This document shows, in pieces, positions 1 through 8,763 of a stretch of DNA of 64,000 bases (the first letter of the stretch is position 1; each line of letters begins with the position of its first letter). This stretch comes from Mucilaginibacter_A sp050954285. Lineage in GTDB: Bacteria; Bacteroidota; Bacteroidia; Sphingobacteriales; Sphingobacteriaceae. The translations under genes and the position numbers were made by a program. The stretch lies in assembly GCA_050954285.1 (NCBI GenBank), contig JBPBPL010000007.1:1-64000 (forward strand), written 5' to 3'. The notes under the pieces were generated by a model. That model did no database searches. It was not told the DNA's origin and saw nothing but the letters and a program-made list of their open reading frames with translations.

Positions 1-472
1 GTAAACGGTTCAGATCAGAAATACCACCTAAAAGTGATTCTAATTTAATACGTTCACGTTGAATCATCAATCTTTCTTTTTTAGAAAGAATGCTGTACGT
101 GCCGTCTTTAGTCATCTTATCGATGTTAGACATCTTTTTGATTGACTTACGAACAGTTTGGAAGTTGGTTAACATACCACCTAACCAGCGTTCGGTTACG
201 AAAGGCATGTTTACAGATTTTGCAAAATCAGCAACTAAGTCTTTTCCTTGCTTTTTAGTAGCAACAAATAATACTTTACGGCCTGATTTTACAATTTGTT
301 TGATGGCAGCAGCTGCGTCATCAACTTTGCTTAATGTTTTATTTAAATCTATAATGTGGATACCGTTACGCTCCATGAAAATGTACTGCGCCATTTTCGG
401 ATCCCATTTACGGGTAAGGTGACCAAAGTGTACACCTGCATCCAGTAAATCCTGATATGTTGTTCTTGCCAT
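1..472 (-). CDS. rpsB: 30S ribosomal protein S2 (partial, C-terminus outside window)
   Basis: Encodes the N-terminal ~157 residues of S2, a small-subunit protein that binds between the head and body of the 30S subunit. The reading frame starts MARTTYQDLLDAGVHFGH and continues with the S2 signatures TRKWDPKMAQYIF, FVATKKQGKDLV and RWLGGMLTNF. The ATG is at 472 and the gene is cut by the left edge. It lies 21 bp downstream of rpsI and closes the visible part of a rplM-rpsI-rpsB operon. The order L13-S9-S2 is typical of bacterial ribosomal operons, with tsf expected next, outside the window. Confidence 0.97.
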   Translation of the reverse strand, partial: MARTTYQDLLDAGVHFGHLTRKWDPKMAQYIFMERNGIHIIDLNKTLSKVDDAAAAIKQIVKSGRKVLFVATKKQGKDLVADFAKSVNMPFVTERWLGGMLTNFQTVRKSIKKMSNIDKMTKDGTYSILSKKERLMIQRERIKLESLLGGISDLNRL

Positions 473-493
473 TGTGTTGTTCTCCTTAAAAAA

Positions 494-880
494 TTAACGT
501 TTACTGAACTGGAATTTACGACGTGCTTTCTTACGACCTGGTTTTTTACGCTCAACCATACGGTCATCACGTGTCATCAAACCTTTTGCGCTCAAAGCAG
601 GTTTTTTCTCCGCATCTAATTCAACAATAGCTTTTGCAATTGCCAAACGAACGGCACCAGCCTGTCCGTTAACACCGCCGCCTGCTACGTTAACTTTTAC
701 ATCAAATTTTCCGGTAGAACCAGAAACTTCTAATGATTGAGTAACCACATATTGCAATGGTAATGTTGGGAAATACTCTTTGTAATCTTTGCCATTCACG
801 ATGATGGCTCCGTTGCCTTCTTGCAAATAAATGCGGGCAACTGCAGTTTTTCTTCTGCCGGATGTGTTGGTAACTGACAT
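494..880 (-). CDS. rpsI: 30S ribosomal protein S9
   Basis: The 128-residue product is full length for S9. It begins MSVTNTSGRRKTAVARIYL, has the family core GGGVNGQAGAVRLAIAKA near residues 66-83 and ends in the basic tail GRKKARRKFQFSKR, which in the family reaches toward tRNA in the P site. It lies 18 bp downstream of rplM on the same strand and is almost certainly co-transcribed with it. Nothing is unusual about the protein. Confidence 0.98.
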   Translation of the reverse strand: MSVTNTSGRRKTAVARIYLQEGNGAIIVNGKDYKEYFPTLPLQYVVTQSLEVSGSTGKFDVKVNVAGGGVNGQAGAVRLAIAKAIVELDAEKKPALSAKGLMTRDDRMVERKKPGRKKARRKFQFSKR

Positions 881-898
881 TCTTTTTCTCCTTTAAAA

Positions 899-1342
899 TT
901 AAAGTGTAATGGCTTTAGGGGCTTGTGCTTCATGCGGATGCTCGGCACCTGCATAAACATGCAGATTACCGAATAAGGCCTTGCCCAAACGTGTTTTAGG
1001 TAACATACCACGCACGGCTTTTTCTACCACGCGTGTTGGATGTTTTGCCATTAACTCCTTAGGAGAAATGAATTTTTGACCACCCGGATAACCGGTGTAA
1101 GAAACATATTCTTTTTCACTGAATTTGTTTCCGGTCAATTTTACCTTGTCTGCATTGATAACAATTACATTATCACCACAGTCTACGTTTGGGGTGAAAC
1201 CTGGCTTGTGTTTTCCTCTGATGACCATTGCGATCTTAGAAGACAAGCGCCCCAAAATCTCTCCTTGTGCATCAACAACAACCCATTCTTTATTAACGGT
1301 TTTCTTATTGGCAGAGACAGTTTTGTAACTTAACGTATTCAC
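899..1342 (-). CDS. rplM: 50S ribosomal protein L13
   Basis: The 147-residue product is full length for L13, an early-assembly protein of the large subunit. Motifs visible are WVVVDAQGEILGRLSS (residues 21-36), IRGKHKPGFTP and RVVEKAVRGMLPKTRLGK near residue 105-122. It is the first gene of the operon. A good Bacteroidota promoter lies upstream (1398-1427), which gives a leader of about 50 nt. The C-terminus HPHEAQAPKAITL is typical of Bacteroidota L13. Confidence 0.98.
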   Translation of the reverse strand: MNTLSYKTVSANKKTVNKEWVVVDAQGEILGRLSSKIAMVIRGKHKPGFTPNVDCGDNVIVINADKVKLTGNKFSEKEYVSYTGYPGGQKFISPKELMAKHPTRVVEKAVRGMLPKTRLGKALFGNLHVYAGAEHPHEAQAPKAITL

Positions 1343-1397
1343 TTGCTTTGTATTAAATTAATTAAACAGTTTACTTTTCCCGTAATTTTCGGGACTG

Positions 1398-1427
1398 CAA
1401 AGATACTGGAAAATGTTTTATTACAAA
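1398..1427 (-). promoter_or_regulatory. Promoter of the rplM-rpsI-rpsB operon
   Basis: On the minus strand TTTG (1427-1424) is followed after 18 bp by TATCTTTG (1405-1398), a match to the Bacteroidota -33/-7 consensus TTTG / TAnnTTTG. The predicted transcription start is about 1393, giving a ~50 nt leader before the L13 start codon at 1342. Confidence 0.75.
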
Positions 1428-1641
1428 GGGTTAGCTATAAATTTTTAGGTGATAAAAGAAGTAGTAGAAGTTTCATTATAAAAAGAATGCTATTTAATCT
1501 TCTGCTGATACCAACTGCAGGCTTGCCTTTACATAATCCTGCTCAGAGTTTACTTAAAATACATTGCAATTTTATTTTCATTTATATGTTCGAGATTGTC
1601 TTCATTAATGCTGATAACAAATTACATGTTTTCTGCCCTGT
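1428..1641. other. Intergenic region between rplM and rarA
   Basis: No convincing gene is present. It holds one copy of the dispersed repeat (core 1453-1463, preceded by TTTTTAGGTGA), followed by AT-rich sequence downstream of rarA. An open plus-strand frame through here has no recognisable product and runs antisense into rarA. Confidence 0.6.
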
Positions 1642-2922
1642 TCAATACCCGTATTTCTCTTTCCAAAGTTTTCTCAGGTGTTCCTGAGCTTTAACTTCAG
1701 CTGGATTTTGGCCAGGTTGATAGAATTTTGTGCCGCTGATGTTCTCTGGCAAATACTCCTGATTTGCAAAGTTACCTTCAAAAGCATGTGCATATTGATA
1801 TTCTTTACCATAGCCAATATTCTTCATCAGTTTGGTTGGCGCGTTACGGAGATGCAAAGGCACAGGCAGATCACCGGTTTGTGTAACCAATTGTTGCGCT
1901 TTACCAATAGCTTCGTAACTGGCATTGCTTTTAGCAGATGAAGCCAGATAAACCACCGTTTGCGAAAGGATAATCCGTGATTCGGGCCAGCCAATTACGT
2001 TTACCGACTGGAAACAAGTGTTGGCCAGAAGCAAGGCATTTGGGTTGGCATTACCGATATCTTCCGAAGCCAGAATCAGCAATCTTCGGGCGATAAAAGA
2101 AGCATCTTCGCCACCGGCAATCATTCGCGCCAGCCAGTAAACAGCCGCATTTGGGTCGCTGCCGCGGATGGATTTAATAAAAGCCGAAATAATATCGTAG
2201 TGCTGCTCGCCGGCCTTATCATACAAAGCCATATTTTGCTGCACGTTATCCAGCACAACTTTGTTGTTAATCCTGATTTCGTTGCTATCCAAAGCATTCA
2301 CCAGTAACTCAAAAATATTAAGCAATTTACGTGCATCACCACCCGAAAGCCGGATTAGCGCTTCATATTCTTCAATCTCGATTTTTTTAGTGCTAAAAAC
2401 AGTATCGGTTTTGATAGCTTTTTGCAATAGACTGATCAATTCTTCTTCCGTTAGATTTTTCAAGATATAAACCTGGCAGCGCGAAAGCAAAGCGGAAATC
2501 ACTTCAAAAGAAGGGTTTTCGGTTGTGGCACCAATCAGCGTTACAATCCCTTTTTCAACTGCGCCCAACAAAGAATCCTGCTGGGATTTGGAGAAACGAT
2601 GAATTTCATCAATAAACAGAACTGGCTGTGGTTGTCCGCCTTTTTTCAAAAGGGAAGCTTTTTCAATTACTTCACGTACTTCTTTTACACCGGAATTTAT
2701 CGCACTCAAAGCAAAAAACGGCCGGTGCAGCGACTGAGAAATAATATTTGCCAAAGTAGTTTTACCCACTCCAGGTGGCCCCCATAAAATAATGGAAGGC
2801 ATGTTTCCAGATTCAATTGCACGGCGCAAAACTGCACCTGCGCCAACCAAATGCTGCTGACCAGCGTAATCGTCCAGGTTATTTGGCCGCATCCGTTCGG
2901 CTAAAGGAGGTAGATTATTCAT
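1642..2922 (-). CDS. rarA: Replication-associated recombination protein A (AAA+ ATPase, RarA/MgsA)
   Basis: The 426-residue product is full length for RarA, a clamp-loader-like AAA+ ATPase that acts at stalled replication forks. Walker A is GPPGVGKT at residues 48-55, Walker B is VLFIDEIHRF around 101-110, and the sensor-1 region is GATTENPSF. The conserved C-terminal family segment includes SDPNAAVYWLARMIAGGEDASFIARRL and ILASEDIGNANP. The N-terminus MNNLPPLAERMRPNNLDDYAG is the usual family start. A repeat core (2394-2404) falls inside the gene and encodes TDTVFSTK, so it is accommodated without disrupting the frame. Confidence 0.96.
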   Translation of the reverse strand: MNNLPPLAERMRPNNLDDYAGQQHLVGAGAVLRRAIESGNMPSIILWGPPGVGKTTLANIISQSLHRPFFALSAINSGVKEVREVIEKASLLKKGGQPQPVLFIDEIHRFSKSQQDSLLGAVEKGIVTLIGATTENPSFEVISALLSRCQVYILKNLTEEELISLLQKAIKTDTVFSTKKIEIEEYEALIRLSGGDARKLLNIFELLVNALDSNEIRINNKVVLDNVQQNMALYDKAGEQHYDIISAFIKSIRGSDPNAAVYWLARMIAGGEDASFIARRLLILASEDIGNANPNALLLANTCFQSVNVIGWPESRIILSQTVVYLASSAKSNASYEAIGKAQQLVTQTGDLPVPLHLRNAPTKLMKNIGYGKEYQYAHAFEGNFANQEYLPENISGTKFYQPGQNPAEVKAQEHLRKLWKEKYGY

Positions 2923-3026
2923 TGGAATAAAATTCGAGATTATATGTCCGAAATCCTAATGCTGAACGATTAGAAAATATTGACAATGAAAAATAGGCAG
3001 TAAAAACAGTATCGATCTTAAATCCT

Positions 3027-4181
3027 TTACGGCATCACTTCAAACAGAAAAAACTGCATTTTCTCAGTTTTGCTGAAATTGTTATCAGCCACAAAAATGA
3101 TGGATTTATGCCCGTTGGGAAGCGTCGGGCCGAAAGTTGCGCCTTCCACATTGTCAATATAAATTTTCAGGTCATCCATATTAAGCAACAGTTTTTTGCT
3201 GACCAATTGCTGCGGCGGGTTTTTGCTTAAAGAAGAATTAGCAATTACATTATCGGCACCGCTCAAATCAGCCAGAAAAACACGGATGACGCAGCCATCA
3301 TGTCCATCAGAAAAAGAACGTTCGGTAACTAATAATTGATTTTTACTGATGGAAAGAATATCTGGAATACCATTTACCTTAAAACCATTTTCGGGTTTTG
3401 CCTGGTAAGCAATTGGTTCTAGTTTATAAGCATATTGTGCTGTATTCTGCTTTGTTTTCCAGTCGAATTTATAGATCCGGATCAGCGGGTTTACGTCCGT
3501 TACATCTGCCCGCGGCCCATCCTGATATAGCGGTTCTTCCAGGCTTACAAAAAGTGTTTTATAATTATCTGCAAAAGCCAAACCTTCCAAAACGCCGTTT
3601 CTGCGTGGCCCGCTTTCTGTAGCGTGCATTTTCAAATTATTGGGCAAGGTAAGCGTGCTGCTGTATTTTCCGGTGGTAAAAACAGTATTCACAGACGGAT
3701 CAATCAGAACGGTATCTCCTTGTTTTACAATGCGTTCTCCTTCACTGCTCCAAACTAATTGCTGGGTTTTCGGGTTATAACGCATCGCTTCCGGGTCAAC
3801 CGTTTGTTTGGTATGTTTCTTCAGATCCGGGTAAGGCTGACCGTTTTCCTGAAGCAAAGTAGTAACTCCAACCAATTTAACACTGTTGATTTCTTTAGCA
3901 TCCACACTGATTTTGGCCGTATAAAAACGCGATGGATTGATTTCAGAACGATCATCACTGATCAGATAATACAGATCGTTTTTCGCATCATAATCAATGG
4001 AGGATAAACCGCCAACCGTTGTGTTTTTATATTGCAGGTTGTATGGCAGATCATATTCATCCAAAAATTTCAGGCTGCTGATTGTAGTTGATGCTGTTTT
4101 TACCGATGTTTTTTTGAGTACCGAACAGGCGGAAAGCAAAACACCAACCGACAGGTATAAAACTTGGTTTTTAAGGTTCAT
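3027..4181 (-). CDS. Esterase-like phytase-family lipoprotein (periplasmic/outer membrane)
   Basis: The 384-residue product has an N-terminal lipoprotein signal (hydrophobic YLSVGVLLSACS, lipid-attachment Cys about residue 19). The body matches the 'esterase-like activity of phytase' family (PF13449), with motifs such as GGLSSIDYDAKNDLYYLISDDR, DPEAMRYNP and GVLEGLAFADNYKTLFVSLEEPL. In that family the fold is a beta-propeller with phosphodiesterase or phytase-like activity, and substrates are mostly unknown. It lies 78 bp downstream of the hexuronate transporter on the same strand, but with a gap and no domain link to sugar acids, so an operon role is only possible. A repeat core (3677-3687) lies in the coding region. 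Confidence 0.8.
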   Translation of the reverse strand: MNLKNQVLYLSVGVLLSACSVLKKTSVKTASTTISSLKFLDEYDLPYNLQYKNTTVGGLSSIDYDAKNDLYYLISDDRSEINPSRFYTAKISVDAKEINSVKLVGVTTLLQENGQPYPDLKKHTKQTVDPEAMRYNPKTQQLVWSSEGERIVKQGDTVLIDPSVNTVFTTGKYSSTLTLPNNLKMHATESGPRRNGVLEGLAFADNYKTLFVSLEEPLYQDGPRADVTDVNPLIRIYKFDWKTKQNTAQYAYKLEPIAYQAKPENGFKVNGIPDILSISKNQLLVTERSFSDGHDGCVIRVFLADLSGADNVIANSSLSKNPPQQLVSKKLLLNMDDLKIYIDNVEGATFGPTLPNGHKSIIFVADNNFSKTEKMQFFLFEVMP

Positions 4182-4259
4182 AATTTCTTTAAACTTTCAA
4201 AGTAAAAGAAATTTCAGGTAGAAAGTTTAATGCAAAAATCTTGAATGGCTGTTGTTGCT

Positions 4260-5609
4260 TTAAATCTCTGTGATCGGCATAAATCTCGGCACAAAAGCTT
4301 TCATAAAACTCCAGGCAATCAAATAAGACAGGGCACAGATAAAAAACATAATCCCATAAGCGGTTTGCGGAGTTGCCGAAAAATGATCGGTTAAACGACC
4401 CGCCATTTGCTGTACCAAAACGCCGCCAATTCCGCCGGCCATCCCGCCAATACCAACAACAGAACCTACTGCTTTTTTAGGAAACATATCCGAAACGGTG
4501 GTAAATAAATTAGCAGACCAAGCCTGATGCGCCGCCGCACCGATGCAGATTACGATAATTGCCAAAGTGGAAGCATTGCTGCCGAACCGTTGTACATTGC
4601 CAAAATATTGTGTTGATAAAAGAACTAACGGGAAAATAGCGATCAGCAACATCGCAGTCATCCTAGCGCGATAAGCTTCCCAACCTTTATTAATGAAGAA
4701 AATCGGAATGCTTCCGCCAAAAACGCTACCAAAAATAGCGGTTCCGTAAACGATAAAAGTTGGCCACATTACTTCGTGGCTCGTCATGCCGAACTGTTTT
4801 TTCAAATAATCCGGCAGCCAGAAAAGCAGAAACCACCAAACACCATCTGTTAAAAATTTACCAAAAAAGAATGCCCAGGTTTGGCGGTAACCAAACAGTT
4901 TTGACCAGGAAACCTTCTGATTATTAATCGGCACATCTTCTGATGCGGCTGCATGAACAACCAAATCATCACTGTGGATATAATCAAACTCGCTTTCTGA
5001 TAATTTTTTGTGTTTGCCTGGCGGATTGTACAAAGCAAACCAGAAAATCAGCCAGAAAAAGCCGATACCGCCGGTGATAATGTAGGCCATTTTCCAGCCT
5101 AAATCAACGCCAAAATGGATCAAACACCAGGGCACGAACAAAGAAGCAATCATGGCACCAATGTTCGATCCGCTGTTGAAAATCCCCGTTGCCAGTGCAC
5201 GTTCTTTTTTGGGGAACCATTCTGCCACGGTTTTGATGGACGCAGGAAAATTTCCGGCCTCGCCAATGCCAAACAAACTTCGGATGACGATATGCAAAGC
5301 AACCGTACTTCCGGCCAAAGCATTCAGCATTCCGAAAACTGACCAGATAATTAATGAAAGCGCCAGCCCTAATTTGGTGCCAATTTTATCAATTACCCAA
5401 CCAGCCATAATGGTTATCCCGGCATAAAAAGCTGTAAAAAACGAAGTAACGTAAGCAAAATCAGTGTTTGTCCAACCGAAACCGCCTTGTGCAACCGGTG
5501 TACAAAAATGCTCTTTCAGATAAGAAATCACCTGCCGATCCATGTAATTGATCGTGGTCGAAAAAAGAAGCAGTGTGGCAATTGTCCATCTGTATTTACC
5601 AATTTTCAT
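4260..5609 (-). CDS. MFS hexuronate transporter (ExuT-like)
   Basis: The 449-residue product is a 12-helix major facilitator. The N-terminal signature is TINYMDRQVISYLK (residues 19-32), as in the anion:cation symporter group that contains ExuT, followed by the loop GWVIDKIGTKLG and FGIGEAGNFPASIKTVAEWFPKKERA. Inner-membrane uptake of galacturonate or glucuronate is inferred from family and context: it is the last gene of a complete hexuronate pathway, 16 bp after eda on the same strand. The substrate cannot be assigned from sequence alone. Confidence 0.88.
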   Translation of the reverse strand: MKIGKYRWTIATLLLFSTTINYMDRQVISYLKEHFCTPVAQGGFGWTNTDFAYVTSFFTAFYAGITIMAGWVIDKIGTKLGLALSLIIWSVFGMLNALAGSTVALHIVIRSLFGIGEAGNFPASIKTVAEWFPKKERALATGIFNSGSNIGAMIASLFVPWCLIHFGVDLGWKMAYIITGGIGFFWLIFWFALYNPPGKHKKLSESEFDYIHSDDLVVHAAASEDVPINNQKVSWSKLFGYRQTWAFFFGKFLTDGVWWFLLFWLPDYLKKQFGMTSHEVMWPTFIVYGTAIFGSVFGGSIPIFFINKGWEAYRARMTAMLLIAIFPLVLLSTQYFGNVQRFGSNASTLAIIVICIGAAAHQAWSANLFTTVSDMFPKKAVGSVVGIGGMAGGIGGVLVQQMAGRLTDHFSATPQTAYGIMFFICALSYLIAWSFMKAFVPRFMPITEI

Positions 5610-5625
5610 ATTCGTCAGCTTAGTA

Positions 5626-6288
5626 TTATCTGCAAGTACTTACCAATTCGTGTGCTTCTTTTGTGGCATAAAAAAGCTCCTCGTAAAGCTTATTTTCCAT
5701 TACTTTTTTGCTGATGAGTTTGCTGCCCAAACCAACCGCGCTTACACCTGCTTTGAACCAGCCAGTAATGTTTTCTTTAGTCAACTCTACGCCGCCTGTT
5801 GGAATGAAAAGCTGACCCGGAAATAGTTCTTTGACGGAAGATAAAAAAGCTTCACCCAGAATATTTGCCGGAAAAAGCTTGATCAAAGCCGCCTGATTTT
5901 CCTGCGCCAGATAAATTTCGGTTGGCGTCATACAACCCGGAATCCAAAGCAAATCAGCTTCCAAAGCCATTTGTCCTACTCTCGGATTTACAATCGGGCT
6001 AACCAGAAAATCTGCTCCGGCTGCCATAAAATCTTCTGCTTCTTTTACCGATTTTATGGTACCGATGCCAAGTTCCAAATCCGGCATTTCTTCGTCAGCC
6101 AGTTTCCGCATCAGCTTAAAATTCTCCAGCGCTTCCGGCCCGCGGTTGGTGTATTCAAATACACGTACGCCGGCCTTGTAAATGGTTCTGGCAATTTCCA
6201 GGCTCACTTCCGCGTCTTTGTTAAAAAATAAAGGCAGGGTTCCCTGCTTCAAAATCAGGCTTAAAGCATGTGTTTTTTTACTGCTCAT
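5626..6288 (-). CDS. eda: 2-keto-3-deoxy-6-phosphogluconate aldolase (KDPG/KHG aldolase)
   Basis: The 220-residue product is a class I aldolase that cleaves KDPG to pyruvate and glyceraldehyde-3-phosphate, the last step of hexuronate breakdown. The Schiff-base Lys sits in IKLFPANILG (about residue 137), and the upstream ITPWCMTPTE-equivalent is WIPGCMTPTEIYLAQ. The N-terminal catalytic region is KAGVRVFEYTNRGPEA. Its start overlaps the 3' end of kdgK by 11 bp, implying translational coupling. A repeat core (6037-6047) encodes SVKEAE. Confidence 0.95.
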   Translation of the reverse strand: MSSKKTHALSLILKQGTLPLFFNKDAEVSLEIARTIYKAGVRVFEYTNRGPEALENFKLMRKLADEEMPDLELGIGTIKSVKEAEDFMAAGADFLVSPIVNPRVGQMALEADLLWIPGCMTPTEIYLAQENQAALIKLFPANILGEAFLSSVKELFPGQLFIPTGGVELTKENITGWFKAGVSAVGLGSKLISKKVMENKLYEELFYATKEAHELVSTCR

Positions 6289-7291
6289 TTTTGATAGTTC
6301 GTAATACTTCTTCTGCGCTCATCGTTGTGGCGTCGCTTTCAATAAATAATTTGCCATAAGCCGCAGCTGTCGCAAATTCCAATACTTCTTTTATCGGTTG
6401 TTTTTTGTACAAACCATAAATTAATCCGGCCATAAAGCAATCGCCGCTGCCCACTTTATCTACAATATGTGCCGAAGTATATTCCTGCGAAACCTCCAGT
6501 TTTCCATCGGTAAAAACAGTAGTGTAATACTCAATTCCTGGCTCGCCGAAACGGAATGTATTGGCCACATATTTACATTTTGGATAAGCTTTGATAATTG
6601 CTTCCGAGGTTTTTACAGCATGATTCAGGTAATTTTCTTTGGTTCCGATTTCGTGAATATTTTCGTCCACATCCGTTCCCAGCATTTGGCTCGCTGCCCA
6701 AACATTTCCCATAATCAGATCACAGTACTGCGCGAGATTTAGCATGATTTCGATTGGATTTTTACCATATTTCCAAAGTTTGGCGCGATAATTCAAATCC
6801 AAAGAAATGAAGATGTTTTTCTCGGAAGCTGCTTTCAAAGCTTCTTCGCAAACATCTGCTACGGTTTGATTAATAGCCGGACAAATTGCGCTAAAATGAA
6901 ACCAGGAAACACCTTCAAAAACAGCATTCCAATCAATGGTTCCGAGTTGAAGTTCTGAATAAGCCGAATAATTTCGGTCATAAATCACGCCGGCATTTTT
7001 CAGGTCTTTTCCTTTCGGGAGATAATACGTGCCAATTCTATTTCCATGAAAAATTACTGCCGAAGTATCTACTTTTTTAGCCTTTAAATAGTTGAGGATT
7101 TGCTCCGACAGCATATTTTCCGGTAGCGCGGTTAAATAAGCAGAAGGTAAATCCCATAAAGCCAAAGCCGTAGCCACGTTTAATTCAGCACCGCCAACAT
7201 AAAACGGAAGCGAATTTTCTTTGAGCCAGTTCCCATCTGTATCCGGGCAAATCCGCAGCAGCAATTCGCCGAAACTGAGTATTTTCCCCAT
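6278..7291 (-). CDS. kdgK: 2-keto-3-deoxygluconate kinase (PfkB family)
   Basis: The 337-residue product is a ribokinase/PfkB-family sugar kinase. The N-terminal motif is GELLLRICP, with a glycine-rich substrate-binding segment GGAELNVATALA (about 33-44). The C-terminal signature VDKVGSGDCFMAGLIYGL (about 278-295) contains the GSGD anion hole and catalytic Asp. It phosphorylates KDG to KDPG, feeding eda, which it overlaps. It lies 2 bp from uxaC, so the genes are co-transcribed. Two repeat cores (6383-6393 and 6511-6521) are inside the gene in opposite orientations. Confidence 0.94.
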   Translation of the reverse strand: MGKILSFGELLLRICPDTDGNWLKENSLPFYVGGAELNVATALALWDLPSAYLTALPENMLSEQILNYLKAKKVDTSAVIFHGNRIGTYYLPKGKDLKNAGVIYDRNYSAYSELQLGTIDWNAVFEGVSWFHFSAICPAINQTVADVCEEALKAASEKNIFISLDLNYRAKLWKYGKNPIEIMLNLAQYCDLIMGNVWAASQMLGTDVDENIHEIGTKENYLNHAVKTSEAIIKAYPKCKYVANTFRFGEPGIEYYTTVFTDGKLEVSQEYTSAHIVDKVGSGDCFMAGLIYGLYKKQPIKEVLEFATAAAYGKLFIESDATTMSAEEVLRTIKNEQ

Positions 7292-7293
7292 TT

Positions 7294-8694
7294 CTAAAAG
7301 TTGAAATAGTTTTTGGCATTGTGATAAGAAATGTCGGATATGATTTTTCCGATCAGGTCCATATCATCCGGCAACTCGCCGTTTTCTATATCATCACCAA
7401 ATAAATTGCAAAGTAATCTTCGGAAATATTCGTGCCGTGGAAAAGACAAAAAGCTGCGCGAATCGGTCAGCATTCCTACAAATTTGCTGATTAAACCCAT
7501 GTTGGATAGCGCGTTAATCTGCTTCGTCATGCCGTCTTTCTGATCCAAAAACCACCAGGCCGAACCAAATTGTACCTTTCCGGCGACAGAACCATCGTTG
7601 TAGTTACCGATCATGGTTGCAATTAACTCATTATCAGCAGGATTAAGATTATAAATAATTGTTTTTGCCAGGCGATCTTCTGAATCTAAACGGTTTAAAA
7701 ACCTGGACAATTGTCTTCCCTGACTAAAATCGCCAATGGAGTCCCAGCCAGCATCCGGCCCCGTTATTTTTAGCATCCGCGCATTGTTACTTCGCAACGC
7801 ACCTAAATGATATTGCTGCACCCAGCCTTTTTCGTGGTCCCAAATGGCAAATTGAAATAATAAAGCTGAACGGAATTTCAGGTTTTCTTCGTAGCTGATG
7901 CTTCTTTTAGCACGTATTTTTTGGAAGATACTTCGGATCTCTTCTTCTGTATAATCCTCTGCATAAATCTGCTCCAAACCATGATCGGAAACTTTGCAGC
8001 CATTTTCTGCAAAGTAGTTATGCCGCATTTTCAAAGCTGATAAATAAGTATCATAACTATCTATGGATGTATTAGTTACTTCTTCCAGCTTGTTCATATA
8101 AGCGTTTAAAGCTTCCAGATCGTCTGGGTTCATTGCTTTATCCGGACGAAAAGCTGGCAACATTTTCACCAAACCACCTTCTTGTTTTAGCTGCTGATGA
8201 AATTGCAGATTATCAACCGGATCATCGGTAGTACAAATCGTTTCCACGTTCATTTTCTGCAATAAACCCTGAACAGAATATTCGGGCGTTTGCAATTTTG
8301 CTGTTGCTTGATCGTAAATGCTTTGTGCTGTTTTTACCGATAATAAATCATGGATACCAAAATAGCGCTGCAATTCCAGATGTGTCCACTGGTAAAGCGG
8401 ATTACGCAGCGTGTACGGAACCGTTTCTGCCCATTTTTCAAACTTCTCGAAATCGCTTTTTCCGCCTGTGATAAAATCCTCATTTATACCATTTGCCCGC
8501 ATGGCGCGCCACTTATAATGATCGCCATAAAGCCAAACTTGAGTTAAATTTTTAAAATTAATATTTCCTGCAACCTGATCGGGCGGCAAATGGTTATGGT
8601 AATCGATAATTGGCAAATGCCTGGCAAACTCATGGTAAAGCTTTTGAGCAGTTGGGGTTTGCAGGAGAAAATTTTCGTCTAAAAAAGGTTTCAT
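7294..8694 (-). CDS. uxaC: Uronate isomerase (galacturonate to tagaturonate, glucuronate to fructuronate)
   Basis: The product is 466 residues when started at the ATG at 8694 (MKPFLDENFLLQTPTA). This matches the family N-terminus better than the longer frame opening at 8727, which would place the start within non-conserved sequence. Family hallmarks are LPIIDYHNHLPP (metal-binding HxH), ETICTTDDPVDNL, HLGALRSNN and LTDSRSFLSFPRHEYFRR. It is an amidohydrolase-superfamily enzyme and catalyses the first committed step of the pathway. Repeat cores lie at 7899-7909 (encoding AKRSIS) and 8326-8336. Confidence 0.95.
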   Translation of the reverse strand: MKPFLDENFLLQTPTAQKLYHEFARHLPIIDYHNHLPPDQVAGNINFKNLTQVWLYGDHYKWRAMRANGINEDFITGGKSDFEKFEKWAETVPYTLRNPLYQWTHLELQRYFGIHDLLSVKTAQSIYDQATAKLQTPEYSVQGLLQKMNVETICTTDDPVDNLQFHQQLKQEGGLVKMLPAFRPDKAMNPDDLEALNAYMNKLEEVTNTSIDSYDTYLSALKMRHNYFAENGCKVSDHGLEQIYAEDYTEEEIRSIFQKIRAKRSISYEENLKFRSALLFQFAIWDHEKGWVQQYHLGALRSNNARMLKITGPDAGWDSIGDFSQGRQLSRFLNRLDSEDRLAKTIIYNLNPADNELIATMIGNYNDGSVAGKVQFGSAWWFLDQKDGMTKQINALSNMGLISKFVGMLTDSRSFLSFPRHEYFRRLLCNLFGDDIENGELPDDMDLIGKIISDISYHNAKNYFNF

Positions 8695-8735
8695 CTTTGT
8701 ATTTTTTATGCTGATGACCAGCAACAAAATGTTAG

Positions 8736-8760
8736 TTTTTAGGTGATAAAAGAAGCATCG
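8736..8760 (+). repeat. Dispersed repeat, GAAG version, between uxaA and uxaC
   Basis: A well-preserved full-length copy: TTTTTAGGTGATAAAAGAAG followed by CATC. The core TAAAAGAAGCA is at 8747-8757. It sits in the untranslated gap inside an operon, so it is not simply a terminator. Confidence 0.8.
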
Positions 8761-8763
8761 TGA

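Noticed and set aside
1343..1687. Open plus-strand frame of 114 codons downstream of the rplM start
   Set aside because: It has no family resemblance, overlaps rarA antisense and contains a repeat copy; it is a chance frame.
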